Below the pieces are notes generated by a model. The model was not told where the DNA came from and did not search any database. It saw only the letters and a program-made list of their open reading frames with translations. This document shows, one piece after another, positions 43,686-55,422 of a DNA stretch of 64,000 bases. Position 1 is the stretch's first letter; each line of letters starts with the position of its first letter. The stretch comes from Sanguinoderma infundibulare. Its lineage: Eukaryota > Basidiomycota > Agaricomycetes > Polyporales > Polyporaceae. The position numbers and the translations under genes are program-made. The stretch is from NCBI GenBank assembly GCA_032821775.1, contig JAVLRN010000002.1:3410001-3474000 (forward strand), written 5' to 3'.

Positions 43686-44768
43686 GGGGAAGAATGGACG
43701 TCAACAAGGGAATACGTTGTAGGATAGCCGGAGAAGTCTGCGTACAAATACTCCAGTAAATTGCAAGATCTGCGGTGCGGCGATGTCAGGGTTATAGAAC
43801 CCTCCGACGAAGTCTGAGACATCGAACATCTCAAATCCTGAAACGTCAAGTTGGGTATGCTTCTATGCTTGTGGTTGCCCTCTGGGAGACGGATGATAGA
43901 TGCGTTTAGTGCCGTATCGAGAGACAGCACAAATCCAGGGCAGGGAGAACGACTCACTATACATTCATAAGTACGAAGGTTTCCAGGAGCGAGGCTGTGC
44001 TGAATGGGGATTGCGAACAGTGTGCGTAAAGGGATAAATGATTCGCAAACTGCGGCCAGACTGCCGTTGTCGTTCGCTTGAAAGATGACGCGGATGCCAT
44101 CCGTTCTGCCCGCTTCTCTTGTCAACGAGGAGACATGTTAGATAAGGGAAGATGGCAGGGAACTCACCGAAACTGTTCCATACGTGTAAATGCACTCCGT
44201 CATATGCATATACAATCGTGCTTCTCTGCAACATACAGTTAGTGATGACAGTTGAGTCCACCGTGTTGTCTGAGCGTTTGGATGGCAAATTGTGACACGT
44301 ACCGCACATCCTCGGCCTGATCGGACTTGAAGATTCCGACGACTGATTACAACGCACACTACGTCCGCCCAATGAAGTCGATGACAATTCAATAAGTAAG
44401 TACGGCAGAGAGAAGGCGGCGCGGCATGGCAGCACCCGTCGCGGTCGCATCCCGTTGTTGGCGTCATCCCGGCTTCCGGTGTGCAAGGTTCGGGCCGGAC
44501 TTCGAAGGGTCGACCGTCACCCAACTGAAGACCTCATCCGCACCGGTGATGCTCTGCACAAGACTCGACATCGAAGACACTTATGCAAACGTCGTTTGGA
44601 CCTAAGGTCTACCGTCAGAATATTCCAACAACTTGGTGAGCACGACTTGGAAGAGCATCCGAGTGATCCGCATACTCGCATGCGTAACAGAACTATACAG
44701 CTATACCATATCTGTCTCTTGAATGAAGTTTAAGTCGCATACTAAGCAGTAAATCTAAGCTGCTCGCA
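43686..44768 (-). other. possible unassigned minus-strand gene
   Basis: Coding-like pieces with plausible splice sites occur on the minus strand: STIVYAYDGVHLHVWNSF (about 44170-44230) with a GTGAGT donor, then GRTDGIRVIFQANDNGSLAA, VCESFIPLRTLFAIPIQ and LAPGNLRTYECI (43960-44120) followed by another GTGAGT. I could not find a start exon or a convincing end, and no family is recognised. It may be a multi-exon gene lying head-behind-tail to the membrane protein gene, or a relic. Confidence 0.3.
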
Positions 44769-46925
44769 TCACAGACCCAGATCTTTGAGGAAAGCCAAGG
44801 CCGCCTGCTGCGACGCGCCACCCTCCTCCCACACCCCACCCAGCTTCGCCTGCAGACGTTTCAGATTCGCTCGCTTCTTCGCACCGTCTTCCCCAAACGC
44901 CTTTTGAATGACCGTCATGGACTCCGCGCGGACAGCCTCTGGAGTCCCTTCTGCGCGCGACCCGCTGCGATAGATGCGCCCCAAGCCAGGGCCCGTGCGG
45001 ATCTGATGGAGCTCGTATCCGACATTCAGTGTATCGGTGAGGTAGATGGCGTTAAGCGCCTCGTCTCCGACATAGGGCCAGCAGATGCTGGCAACGACGC
45101 GGGATGAGAAGCGAGCCAAGGACGCAGCGATGGGGCGCGAACTCACAGAGGCACTCCCGCACTGATGGATTCCATCACGCTCCCATGTCCACAATGCGTG
45201 ACGAACCATCCTGTGGCCTACCAGTGGAGAAGAGTCAGCGATAATGACTGAACAGCGATGTCAGCATCTGGAGCCCACCGGATGATCGAGGATCATCTGC
45301 TGTGGACACAGCGAGGACATTATGCCCAGTCCATAGCGATCGACCTTGGCCTTGAAGTCTTCGGGGACTGTCGCGTGCTCAGATGCGTGACTGAGGATCT
45401 ACGGGAGGAAGTGAGCCAGGGCGAATGGCGAACGGACGGGAACGTGACTGACGAATGGGACGCGCAGCTCTATGACCGTGTCCAAGAACATCTCGAGCTT
45501 CTCCCAGTACCTGGGCCACATCGCGCACCCAAACGATATCTATGCATTACGCGTCAGAAGCCCGAGAGACCACGCGGGAACGACAAGCGGGACGAACGTA
45601 GAGCGAGGATTTCTCTCCTTGGCTCTTCAGCACCGTATCCAAGAACTCGCGAGTCTTTGCACCCTTGTGCGCAAGAGCGAATTCATTCTCGATAGCGCGC
45701 GGGCCCCTCGGGAGCAGAGGACCGACAGCGTACGCGTTCCGCGACTTCTCCTTCATCCAGTAGCGAGCCCCAATGATCGAGGTCTCGTCGTAGCCCTCCG
45801 GCGAGCACATCAGGACACCGTCGCACGCCATGAACATGCTGTGACAGAGCGGTCAGCAAATAGGACGACGGGCCAGGGGAAAGGACGACCGACTCGTATA
45901 TGGTCAGCCATTCGGCGCCCAAGTCGCCGTGTTGTATGAACTCCAGCGTAGGTTCAACGTCGGCGAGCCAGCCATATCTGCGAATCACTCACATCCTGCG
46001 GTTGGATTTCATAGCTGTACATCGGCTCGTACCCAGGGACACGGATGAGCAGGCTTTGCATGAAACGGACGGTCTAGAAGCGCTGATGCGATGAGAACAC
46101 ACGGCAACGCGATCACATTGGGATCACGCGCATACCTCCTGGATGACTTCCTCTGCGGGTGCGCCGCGGCGCTGCATCTCCTCGTGGATCTTCGCGTACA
46201 GATCCTTGATCCCCCCTCGTTCCATCGGTCCATGGAACAAGAAAAGAGCCGCGGGCGTGTGCGAATACCAAGCGAGGAATTCGACCGGATGTTGTGACCG
46301 CTGGCGTAGGTTCTCCAGAAGACTGACCGTGAAGTTCTGGCCCGCGCCGGGTCCCAATGACCATCAGTCAGATGTGGTTTCTCGTTCACAGGCAAAGTAT
46401 GCCAGCGGAGCACTCACCGGGGATATCACCGCGCGTGGAGCGGGAAGTGGGCCATGCGTTTCGCCTGTTGCGACGCATTGGAAGTTTTGGCAGGCAACGA
46501 GCTTGTCGAAGACGTCGGTGAACGCGGCTTCGAACACGGGGTCCGTGAGGCGCTTGGTGCGTTCTGACGGGAGCGCGACGATCCTTGGAGGAACGATGAG
46601 CATTCGGTTCATGCCCGCGAATCCTCGCACGTTCCGAACCGCGCACAAAGGTCTGGCACTCACCTCACGAAGCCCAGCAGCGACGAGCCTTCCGACTCTC
46701 CAAAAACTTCGCGCTGCGCGCGTTCATACCAATCCTCGGTGACGAAAACAGTGGCATTTAATGGGTGAAGCTTGACAAGTCTTGTTGCAAAGGTACACAG
46801 CTGTTTCAGGTCCGCTATAAACACAATCGCGCTGATGAGCTGCAGGACAAATCATCACTTGCAAACTAGTACTCACGCCATGATCCGTTCCCGAGGAACA
46901 CAACATGCCCCTGCACGTCGGGCAT
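44769..46925 (-). CDS. UDP-glycosyltransferase (GT1 family)
   Basis: Eleven exons can be joined: 46925-46877, 46814-46664, 46583-46418, 46336-46136, 46073-46021, 45977-45894, 45838-45598, 45539-45453, 45398-45279, 45217-45147 and 45087-44769 (513 residues). The N-domain has GHVVFLGNGSW, CTFATRLVKLHPLNATVFV and FLAWYSHTPAALFLF. The donor-binding C-domain has ACDGVLMCSPEGYDE, AVGPLLPRG, SLYISFGCAMWP, CPQQMILDHPATG, WFVTHCGHGSVMESISAG and VPLICWPYVGDEALNA, the fungal version of the UGT signature with the HCG catalytic loop. Such enzymes attach sugars from UDP-sugars to sterols, lipids or xenobiotics. Exon 5-6 is uncertain: the natural reading through MYSYEIQPQD shifts frame after a duplicated TGGC (45969-45976), and a 43-nt intron avoids this. 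Confidence 0.82.
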
Positions 46926-48707
46926 CTTGAAGAAGCGAAACTATATGAGGGGAGTAAGACAGAATGGGACGAATCGAAGAGTGCGAAAGGCGAGGTTGGA
47001 CACGAAAACGCGGCCACCGGCTCGAATATGATATATGATTTCCTATATCGCACCAAAGGTTCGGGCATGATTCATGCACCATGCAGGGTGCGGTTCCAGC
47101 CTGGTTGTTACGCGGGTGATAGCGTGGGGACAACAGTACTAGTCCGCGGTAACCTTCGGTAATGGTCAGTGTGCCACGAAGGCGCTGGAACGACATTGTG
47201 ATGCAGTGATCGACTATGATCGAGTCGATGCACTAACACCATGCTAACAACCTTGTGGTTCTCGCTTGTGAGCGCATAGCCTGCGCGACCGAGCGTTGAC
47301 GCCATTCTCCTGAGGACGAGCCTTGACCACGCTGATGCATCACAAGTGAGCATTTTCTGTGAAGCTAGAGCGTGGACGGCATACGTACTGCTCAGCTCAC
47401 GGCTATTGAAGTAGCAATAGAGTCTCAGCCTTTACGGTCGCTACGGAGGACGTGTCTCAACAATAACTACGCCGCTTACTGAACCGAGGAGCTTGCCGCC
47501 CTACCCTGAAATTGAAGCTGCAAACACGAGGTCCGGCTAAGGGGAGAATTTGCCACATCGGGTTCAAATGAATCTCCATCGTTTGGAGTTTGCAACAAAA
47601 CCGTTGGGAGAGTAATCACCAAAAAGCCAGTTCAACAGGGAATCGTACCCATCGCGTCCCTGAACTGTCCGTGAACGTGATGCCTAGGTCGTGTAGCCGG
47701 CAGATGACAGCCTTGAGCGTGAAATGGTACTGGTACTCCATCCTACCAGCGCGGACCGGGAATGCTGACGTGAGGTTCATGCGTGGACGGACCATGGCAA
47801 GTGTACGTACTGGTTCAGCGGCCATTGGAACGGGGGAAGGGCTTGGCGTGAGCCGAGGCCTTACATACACTATGGTCGAATGAAAAGTGTACGGGACGAT
47901 GGTCTGTTGACTTTCGGGCGCTTTAGTGAACGTTTCCGCTCGGACCCGCTCCATTTACGTTCGGCTCCGCTCGTATATACGTTTACAGAAGCCTCCGTAT
48001 TTACTTATATTCTGTACCATTGTATCCTGTACCTCACGCGTTTGCAAGGAGACTCCCCCTCTTTGTTGCTCTCTCTCGTCCGCGTCTCCGGCCAAACGCG
48101 ACCCTCGCATCGTCCGCCTCGTCGAGCCGCCAGTCCTTTTCACATGGTCTTGTAAAACATTCAGAGAGATGAACGCGGGTGGCGTTGACCAAGAACTGGA
48201 TGATGACGGAAAGAGCTTGAGGCTGGTCGCGGTATCTAGCAGTCGCGGTGGTGGCCACGTGGTCGTTGGAGCGAAACAGAAGCGCCCAAACAACTCCGCG
48301 TGCAGACATACTACTACACTGTAACCCGTAGACGGGGCTTGAAAGCAGTGCATCCTTCCACGTCTGGTAAGTTCGATACCAAATCATTTGTAGTCGATCT
48401 CTGACGTACTTACTCCTCGGATATGCCCTTTGTGCTATAAATCGGCGGGTTGCTGTTGCTTTCCAGAGTTGCTCGGAGGTCACCGAATCTGTTCGCGTCG
48501 CCGAGGACAATCAAAATCCCCGAACCCCAGCATTCGTTTTGACGAACTATAAGCGGGTCTCGGATATTTGTCAGGTACGCTCCACGTTCTTGAATGCCGC
48601 CGTCCTCCACAAGAGCACTTCGAAACACTTGGGCATAAGGAAAAATCGGAGCCGTACTGGCAGGTTCATTACAGAGATTTACTGGTAAAGTGGTCATGAT
48701 ATGCGCG
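46926..48707. other. intergenic, one uncalled ORF
   Basis: A 112-codon minus ORF with an ATG at 47954 (EYQYHFTLKAVICRLHDLG near its end) has no recognised relatives and no splice partners. Short ORFs on + overlap it. A relic of the Zn2Cys6 gene may extend over 48410-48700, where the minus strand stays open (RFGDLRATLESNS) in another frame. Confidence 0.35.
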
Positions 48708-49253
48708 TCAGAAAAAGGAGGGAAACTGGGGGTCGTATGGAGTGGACGCAAAGCCCTCAATACTTGTTGCGGGATCATGCGTCCCTACCTGTCAAGACAG
48801 GTTTCAGCATCAAGTGAGATATAATGGTGAGGACGTCGTACCGGAGTTGGATTCTTCGCCGATGAGCTGGCCACTGCGTGTGAGCTGCCGGGGCTGACGC
48901 CCGCCTTTCTTCCGTCCATGCGAGGGATATATGCACTTCTCGCCCTCGTTACGTTTAATGCACCGAGCACAAGGCCGGCCTTCGTTGCATGACTTGCGCG
49001 CATTGTAGCAGTTGTTGCACTGATTTACCCACCAATATTTTAGCCCTAGTACGTAAGGTGTATGGCACCGGTTGCTACTTACTGCGACTTTCTTACGAGC
49101 GCGTGCATGCTCTCCGCTTTCACGCGCCTGTGAAGCGACAGGGAGCTGCTTGGCCGTTACCACGTGCGTCGCGATTTGGTCTTCGTTTGGGAGAGAATCC
49201 AACGCAGGAACGACGCGCGTTGTTGCACATGCCATCTCCTCAGTGCAAGACAT
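48708..49253 (-). CDS. minimal Zn2Cys6 zinc-cluster protein
   Basis: Three exons join in phase: 49253-49083, 49019-48842 and 48784-48708 (141 residues). The zinc cluster straddles the first intron junction and reads CNNCYNARKSC then NEGRPCARCIKRNEGEKC, which is the exact C-x2-C-x6-C-x5-C-x2-C-x8-C spacing of Gal4-type DNA-binding domains. A basic stretch before it (ARARKKVA) and after it (PSHGRKKGGRQPRQ) supports nuclear DNA binding. No fungal-TF middle homology domain follows: the tail is only GTHDPATSIEGFAS plus about ten residues. It is therefore a short DNA-binding protein or the truncated start of a larger factor. An in-frame ATG at 49325 would add 24 residues. Confidence 0.7.
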
Positions 49254-51105
49254 TGGGGGAAAGAGGCGGTCAAGGCCTGTAATGATGTTTATTCTGGAAT
49301 CGACTTCCACAGACAATTTAAACACGCATACCTTCGTAATACATATACTGTTCCTTTGTAATGATCACATAGTCTCCCGTCAAGTGTACGGGCAACGAGG
49401 GAGAGGGATGCTGGCGCTGATCGTTCAAGTTAGAACTCGAAGGTTGACCAAAACATCTGCAATTTAGTAAGTATGAAAGGGGGAGTAAGAAACTGGACGA
49501 AGTGAATAGCTACAGAGGAATGAGTGCGTCTCCCTGAGGGTAACTCATGTCAAAGTTGCCAGCAACTCGAGCGGTGCGTGGAGGGCTTGAAGGACGGATA
49601 CTGATGTGTCAGACGAGAACCTAGTGGGAAAAAGATGAGGAGGTATGAGTGAGATGGAGCAAAGACCTTATATGCGCCCTCACTGTGTTCGGATGGTCGT
49701 GGATTGCACTTGGAGTTGTGGGCGTGCTTCTTCTAAACCAGGAAGTTTTTATGGTTGACCTCTGTTTGTCCTCCTAAGAACAGTTGCCCTAAGGGAGGGT
49801 ATTCCCAGTTTGCCTACATTGGGTGAGATAGTGCGGGAGGGCTGGAGCAACGGACTGGCGGAACCGATGGCTGAAGCATTGTTCGCTCAATCAAGAGCAC
49901 AAAAACCGCGGAGATACTACCGTGCTCTCCAGTCTAAGGTTTGTGGCTGTCCGATCTTGGAATCCGGGAGCACGATCTCCGACTGGATGCGATGCGCGAA
50001 TAGTAGGGTCTGGCTGTGCGCTCCGAAAAGTGAGGTTCGGGAAGTGGGGCGACAGGCCGCCGTCAAGCCAGTTCTAGAATCGGATTAATCAGTGTCTGAA
50101 CCTCAGTTGAACGACCCGAATCATGTGGTCAAACCAGGGTCAATCGGACTTGCTTACGAGTACGGGTTGACGAGGACCTGCGGACCCAAGTAAGTCCCGT
50201 ACCGGTATTCGTCTGTCAAACGACCGGTATGGGAACCGCGCGATGCGTACTTGAGGCCGACGACTGGCGACCTCGGGACTCCATGGATCCACTTGTTTGA
50301 AGACGAGGGAGCGTCTGCTCCGCTGACCCACGGCGAGATGGCGACCACCTTTTGGCGATGTTAATGGAGAGGGAGGCGGGAATGGTCCCAGGGTTCTCTG
50401 TCGCAGCAGTGAGACTGCTCGGAGACTTTGACATTGGTCTATTGCCACAACTCACCCTAATCGATCGATCGAGTCAGTATGAGAATTGCCGCCGGGCTAT
50501 CTTTACACACAGGTTTACACACCCCATTCATTGTCCGCGCACTAACCCTGTGTTCATCGAATCTTCGTCGGATACTCAGTCCACCACTCCCCGAACGGGC
50601 GACGCCCGACACAGTAAAAGCCATCCACGAGGTCCTCCGTCTCGTGCACCCGGATGGAGAGGAAAAGGTACCTCAGAATGAAGATTTAAATCCCTACGAA
50701 ACACGTCAGCTGAAGATGTGACTCCAGACGTAAGCGCTTACAGTTACACTTGAACTCGGTGAAGACGCGTTCTGGCGGGTCGAGATCCAACAGGTCGGCT
50801 GTTTCAATGCCTCGGTAGGCCAACCCCAGCTAGTATTACCCGCCGATTCGAAGGCAGCGTAGACGGCAGAATCTAGCACGCCAGATGTACCTACCATCCG
50901 CAAAAATCAGGTTTCGTCAAATTGTGCTCGCTACACCTCACCTGTAACAATAACGTAGCCATTCCGAGCGGCGAGCTTGGGTATATCATGGTGTAAGAAA
51001 AGCCGTGGTGCAGCCGCTTTCGATCCCCCGTGGGAAAGCCATATTCAACAATGACATCATCGGAGGGCAGACCGCGGCACAGACGATTGCTTGTCCTCCA
51101 CCATC
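49254..51105. other. intergenic with one small uncalled ORF
   Basis: A + ORF with an ATG at 50479 and a stop at 50721 (80 codons) reads protein-like in its second half (PERATPDTVKAIHEVLRLVH, PDGEEKVPQNEDLNPYETR), but I cannot place it in a family. It might be an exon of an unassembled gene. The rest shows nothing recognisable. Confidence 0.35.
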
Positions 51106-51406
51106 ATGACCTCTACTCGCGAAAGCAAGCTTTCATTCGGAACACAGTCGCCACCGCTCGAGGCTACTCCCGGCGGCGAGGAGCCTTTGGGCGTGTGCTC
51201 GATCCAGGGAGACAAGCCCAAGGCCGTCCCAGACAGGGAGCAGAGAGCAGGTGCGTACGCGCAGTTCTTCGAACATATTCGAGTTTGTCACCTGCTTCGC
51301 ACTTTGATATCCAGACCACTTCAAAGAGGACTGGTGCGCCCGCTCCGAGGGCGCCGGTGGGCGAGTTGCGGAGGGGGCCGAAAAGGTGGGTCGAAGCAAA
51401 AACTGA
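51106..51406 (+). CDS. small hypothetical two-exon gene
   Basis: Exons 51106-51250 and 51315-51406 with a GTGCGT...CCAG intron give 78 residues in phase. The product is charged and hydrophilic: STRESKLSFGTQSPPLEA, GGEEPLGVCSIQGDKPKAV, PDREQRADHFKEDWCARSEG, AEGAEKVGRSKN. There is no signal peptide, helix or known motif. Support is limited to the exact splice signals, phase and composition, so the call is tentative. It lies about 250 bp downstream of the 3' end of the GH28 gene, on the opposite strand. Confidence 0.4.
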
Positions 51407-51657
51407 ATTCGCTCGCTGTCAACTAACTTACTCTGGGGGATGGTGCGAATGTAGAGGCAGCAGAAGATCAAGACCGATTGATGCATACGGTGAACCTCCG
51501 ACGAGGATGAATTTGTCTGTTGTACCATTTGTAGTGATTGTATGAAAATAATGATCCGCGTGCTCGAACTGCTCCTGGGGGCCGAGCCGTTCAGCTGAAC
51601 CTGTTCAAGGGAGTCCTTTGAAGGCGCAGCATGGGGACCCAGAGCGCATCAGGCCTG

Positions 51658-53562
51658 TCATGAAGGCGCGGTGCAGTTAAAGTCGAGCTGTATGCATTAC
51701 GCCGGTCAGTCACCATTCACATTGCTTGGTTATCGTTGACATACCTCGGACGTGCTCGCGATGTTCTTGCAAACGTACGTCGCCGTTCCGTCATTGGCAC
51801 TGAGGTTCGTACCTGTCGCGGTGATGTCCTCGCAGATGTCGGAGCATTCCAGATCGACAACAACGCTACTAGAAGACGTGCCAGTCACGTTGATGTCTAT
51901 CGAAACGTAACTAGTTCAGTCAGCACCAACTCAAGTCTCAGGCAAGAGAAGAACGCACAATGAACGTCCGAAATGGTGAGGTTACTGGGGAACTGCGCGC
52001 AGACGTCCGCGGCGGTCGAATAGCACTGGTCGATTAGTATCGGGTTGGCCACGTTCGAGACTACACGCGCTATCAATCATCCGTCTCTAACTGCACAATT
52101 GGATATACGGACCGAAGAAGTCCTTGAACGTGATATTCTTCACATAGCCAGTACCTCCACCAATAGTGCTACCTGCGTTCGACAGGAGTGATTTTAGTTG
52201 CTAATCGCCACAAGCCAGCAATAGACGTACTTGGCGACGGGTTCCCGCCGAAAACCTTTATCCGGGCACCATTCTGTGCGTTCAACATCGTGATGTTCGT
52301 GACAGAGACGTTCGCGACGATGTCCATCTCTCCAGCATACTGGCCCAGACTGCCGACAGATATGCCATGGGAACCATTACACGACATGTTTGCGACAACG
52401 ATGTTTGTACTGTTTGGCTTGAACGCTAGCATTGCATCCCAAGCAAGTCAAGTTATTATACAAACGGGGAATATAGAGAAGAAACGAGACACGTACAGAC
52501 GCAGTCATCGTCGTTAACGACGACGGAATCGCGGACGGTCACGTACGAGGAGCGATATATGTCCCAGCCATCTGAATTCGCGGTGGGACTGCTCGAGTAG
52601 GAAACGGAGCGGATACTATGGGCATCATTGTTAGGAGACGGGAAACTTTTCTATAGAGCGAAGCGCGTACTTGATGTTCTGGTACGTGACGTTCGTGCTT
52701 TGGTATACGAACTAAGCGTATGCGCGTAATTAGAGCGCGTTCCCTGGAGTTGTCATCAAAGAAGCCTTGGCTTACGTTGTTCTGAGAAACGGTCGTCCGT
52801 GGGTCAGATTCTAACTGATGAGGCTCAAGGCACGCCGAACTCACCCAGAACGGAGAGCCAATCTGCCTGAGGTTCTCTACTACGACATTCGTCGCATTCC
52901 CGACAGTAAGTGGAATGGGTCGTGCGAATGTGGTGGATGATCCACCCGCCGTGCCGGAGTCCTATATTTGCATAGACGTCAGATGAGACATGGCACCATA
53001 TGGGAATAGTGGGAAGAGAATATAGTGTAGGGGAATACGTACGTGTGTATTGTTTAAAGTGTCCCACCAGACCTGACCGTTGCCGTCAAGCGTGCCACCG
53101 CCGTACAAGTGGATGTTGTTGCCTGAGAGGAACCAGAAGGTTGTTCTAAATGCGACTCAGCGAACGGAGAAGGGGAGGAATGCGAGAGGTACCCACGCGT
53201 TTTGATACGTAAGATAGAGGCTTTGAGGAGACCACTTCGCAATGTCAGGTGTATACTGTACTGAGCGTGCCCATTAAGCCGTGAAGCACATGATAATACC
53301 GAGGATGCTCACCAGTACCACTCAGCTCAATCTCGACGTTATCCAAACCTTCCGTAAGCAGAAGTGTATCGACGACATAGTACTTGTCAAGTACAATCTT
53401 GGCGTTCTTCGAGCACTCCTTGAACACGGCGAGGATGGCGGGTCCGTCGTCCTCCCCTCCGCCAATGGCAGGGACTCTGCACGTCTTCTGTTGAGGATGC
53501 GGGTTGCCATGGGCGAAAGCGAGAATGCCGAGCGAGAGAAGCCCAAGTAACTTGGAGTACAT
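51658..53562 (-). CDS. GH28 pectinase, exo-polygalacturonase-like
   Basis: Twelve exons join in phase: 53562-53313, 53260-53197, 53145-53043, 52961-52845, 52781-52776, 52711-52671, 52615-52497, 52425-52231, 52172-52113, 52060-51959, 51896-51745 and 51687-51658 (412 residues). [19 protein letters not shown] is a signal peptide. The right-handed beta-helix carries the GH28 active-site motifs: NSDGWD (the exo-type variant of NTDG), [18 protein letters not shown] and ARIKV. Other family segments are [16 protein letters not shown] and [13 protein letters not shown]. The enzyme should hydrolyse the galacturonan backbone of pectin outside the cell; the NSDGWD form points to exo action. Exon 5 is only six nucleotides. 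The start at TTG 53568 offered by the longest ORF is not an ATG, so 53562 was used. Several NXT/S sites suggest glycosylation. Confidence 0.9.
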
Positions 53563-54031
53563 GTTCAACTCGTCGCCCGAAGTCTAGAGCCAAGGACAGG
53601 CAAGTAGGACGTATTGGTGCACTCTCGCGATTGTCCTCGCTGGCCGCGTCCCGATGTCTTATGTTCGCCCACGAGGATCACGAGGGTGCGCCCAGAAGAT
53701 GTCGCCCAAAAGCCGACGGTCCGGTCGATGGTCACAGCAGACATTTGTCCGATGAGGAATTCCACGGCGGTAGCGGCTGCTGTCCTGCGTATGCACGTAT
53801 CGTCAACGTCGTGGACACTGGTCAGGAGGGACACCGCGCCAGGAACGAGCGCGTGCCCGCGCGTTTGATCACGTGTACCGTTCTTTCGTGGGGAACCCCA
53901 TGACACCTCCCCAAAACGGAAAGCAGCCCCTCGGACACTGCGGTGGGCGCAAGACCGGACACAACGGTCATCGTCTCCAAACTCCCTCGTCCGATGAGCT
54001 CTGTCCCCACCGTCGACACTTCCAGCTAATC
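53563..54031. other. promoter interval between the GH28 and LSM8-like genes
   Basis: The two genes diverge here. No TATA element stands out. ORFs on both strands lack family resemblance. Confidence 0.45.
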
Positions 54032-54556
54032 ATGGCTGGCCTTCAGGACTGTGTCGACCGTGAGTTTGCCTTTCCGCCGTACAGTCCATTCTCGAGATAC
54101 TTACCAGAGACTCCGCCACGCAGATCGCGTCCTCCTCATCCGCAGGACGGCAGAGCGATTGTGGTGCGTCGTATGATCTTCCCTTCTCATTCATGGACAC
54201 TAACTATCTGCTGTTATTTTTAGATCGCTGTTCTGCATCCTGCACCCGTCGCTTGTGCGCGCGTGTTGGATCCCCCGGACCGCTCCAACCCCGCCGGCGG
54301 ACGTACAATTGTACAGGGCATGATGGCGGGGTTCGACCAGAAGTCCAATGTTGTCCTATCGGACAGCAGGGGGCGGGAGGGCATGGAGGAAATTCCGTTG
54401 GGACTGTATCTGGTCAAGGGCGATCAGATGTAAGTCTTGATTTCCAGTATTGTTCCTCATTCTCCTGTCCCAACCATACGTGCGGAACCGCTGCCTCCAA
54501 TCCGATATTAACAACATATGTCTATGCCTATGTCTCCGTGTCGCAGCACGACATGA
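54032..54556 (+). CDS. LSM8-like U6 snRNA-associated Sm protein, shortened
   Basis: Four exons (54032-54059, 54108-54163, 54317-54429 and 54547-54556) join in phase into only 68 residues, against about 95 for LSm8. MAGLQDCVDQ opens like LSm8, then an abnormal Pro/Arg stretch (TPPRRSRPPHP) stands where a beta strand should be. QDGRAIV, GMMAGFDQKSNVVLSDS and GMEEIPLGLYLVKGDQ follow and are clearly the Sm1 fold and the LSm8-specific EEIPLGLY. The underlying DNA of the odd stretch reads RVLLIR in the next frame, as expected of a normal LSm8, so a frame slip is likely. The final Sm2 motif (RGDNI plus the last strand) is replaced by ITT and a stop. LSm8 defines the nuclear LSm2-8 ring on U6. This copy may be a pseudogene, a sequence error or a divergent paralogue. 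Confidence 0.55.
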
Positions 54557-55422
54557 AGGGGGAACCTCACATTGTCGATTGACCATGGGCCGCTATATGT
54601 GCAACCATGTCAGCTTTCGTCATCTCCTAGAGCGCTCAGCGCAGAGATCAGGAGATCGGAATGGGTGCAGAGGGGCACCAGGGAGACTCACGAAAGATGT
54701 CTTAGAGGTTGATGGCGCGGGAATGTCACAGGTACTTACCTGTTCAATTAATGCGAACAATCGTAACTTAGCAATGACACCTATTCATAGCCTGTGCCAT
54801 CTCCCAACGTGAACCCACTTGTCCGCCCATCAGGCCTCAGGCTTCCGAAATGCAAGGTACATCGCCTATTTTCAGACAACTTCAGATTGTGGCTTCGTAT
54901 TAGTGCTTCGCCCAATCCTGATGACTCGTCATCTGAACAGGCTATTCCTGCTGTCGTAGTGCTCACGAACCAATTCGGTGACCATTACGAGGTTCGGCTT
55001 CCACCCGCTCGCCGCACCAATCACCCCGCTAGAAGGCTTCGCGACTCCTATATGCGACTATCTCGTATCGGCACGTCGTCTCCTCATCGCGATGTGAGAT
55101 GTCGGCACGCTCCTGTGTCTATGCCACAGTTGGCCGGGAGGTGTTTCGTGACAAGCGTGTAACGTTCTGCGGAACAATGTCATGCTCCGTAAGTCTGCCT
55201 AATTATCCTCCATACGACAACGGCGATCATTGCATCGACTTCCGTCCATAGCGGACCAAGACCCTTCATTGCCCACGACTTACCTCCGCAAACGTCGTCT
55301 GTAGCATCCTTTCGTGGTTAGGGGAATGTGGCGCTTTGCTATATAACAGAGGTGCTCACGAGGGTGGTCTACGTCAGCTGCGTCAATCGCCATATCGCCG
55401 CTTGTTCTTACCGCTCGCTACG
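54557..55422. other. intergenic, promoter of the ferritin-like gene
   Basis: A 122-codon + ORF starting at a GTG (54794) does not match a family. No gene is supported. Confidence 0.45.
55340..55346 (+). promoter_or_regulatory. TATA box of the ferritin-like gene
   Basis: TATATAA sits 77 bp before the ATG at 55423, a normal distance for a fungal core promoter with a short leader. Confidence 0.6.
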
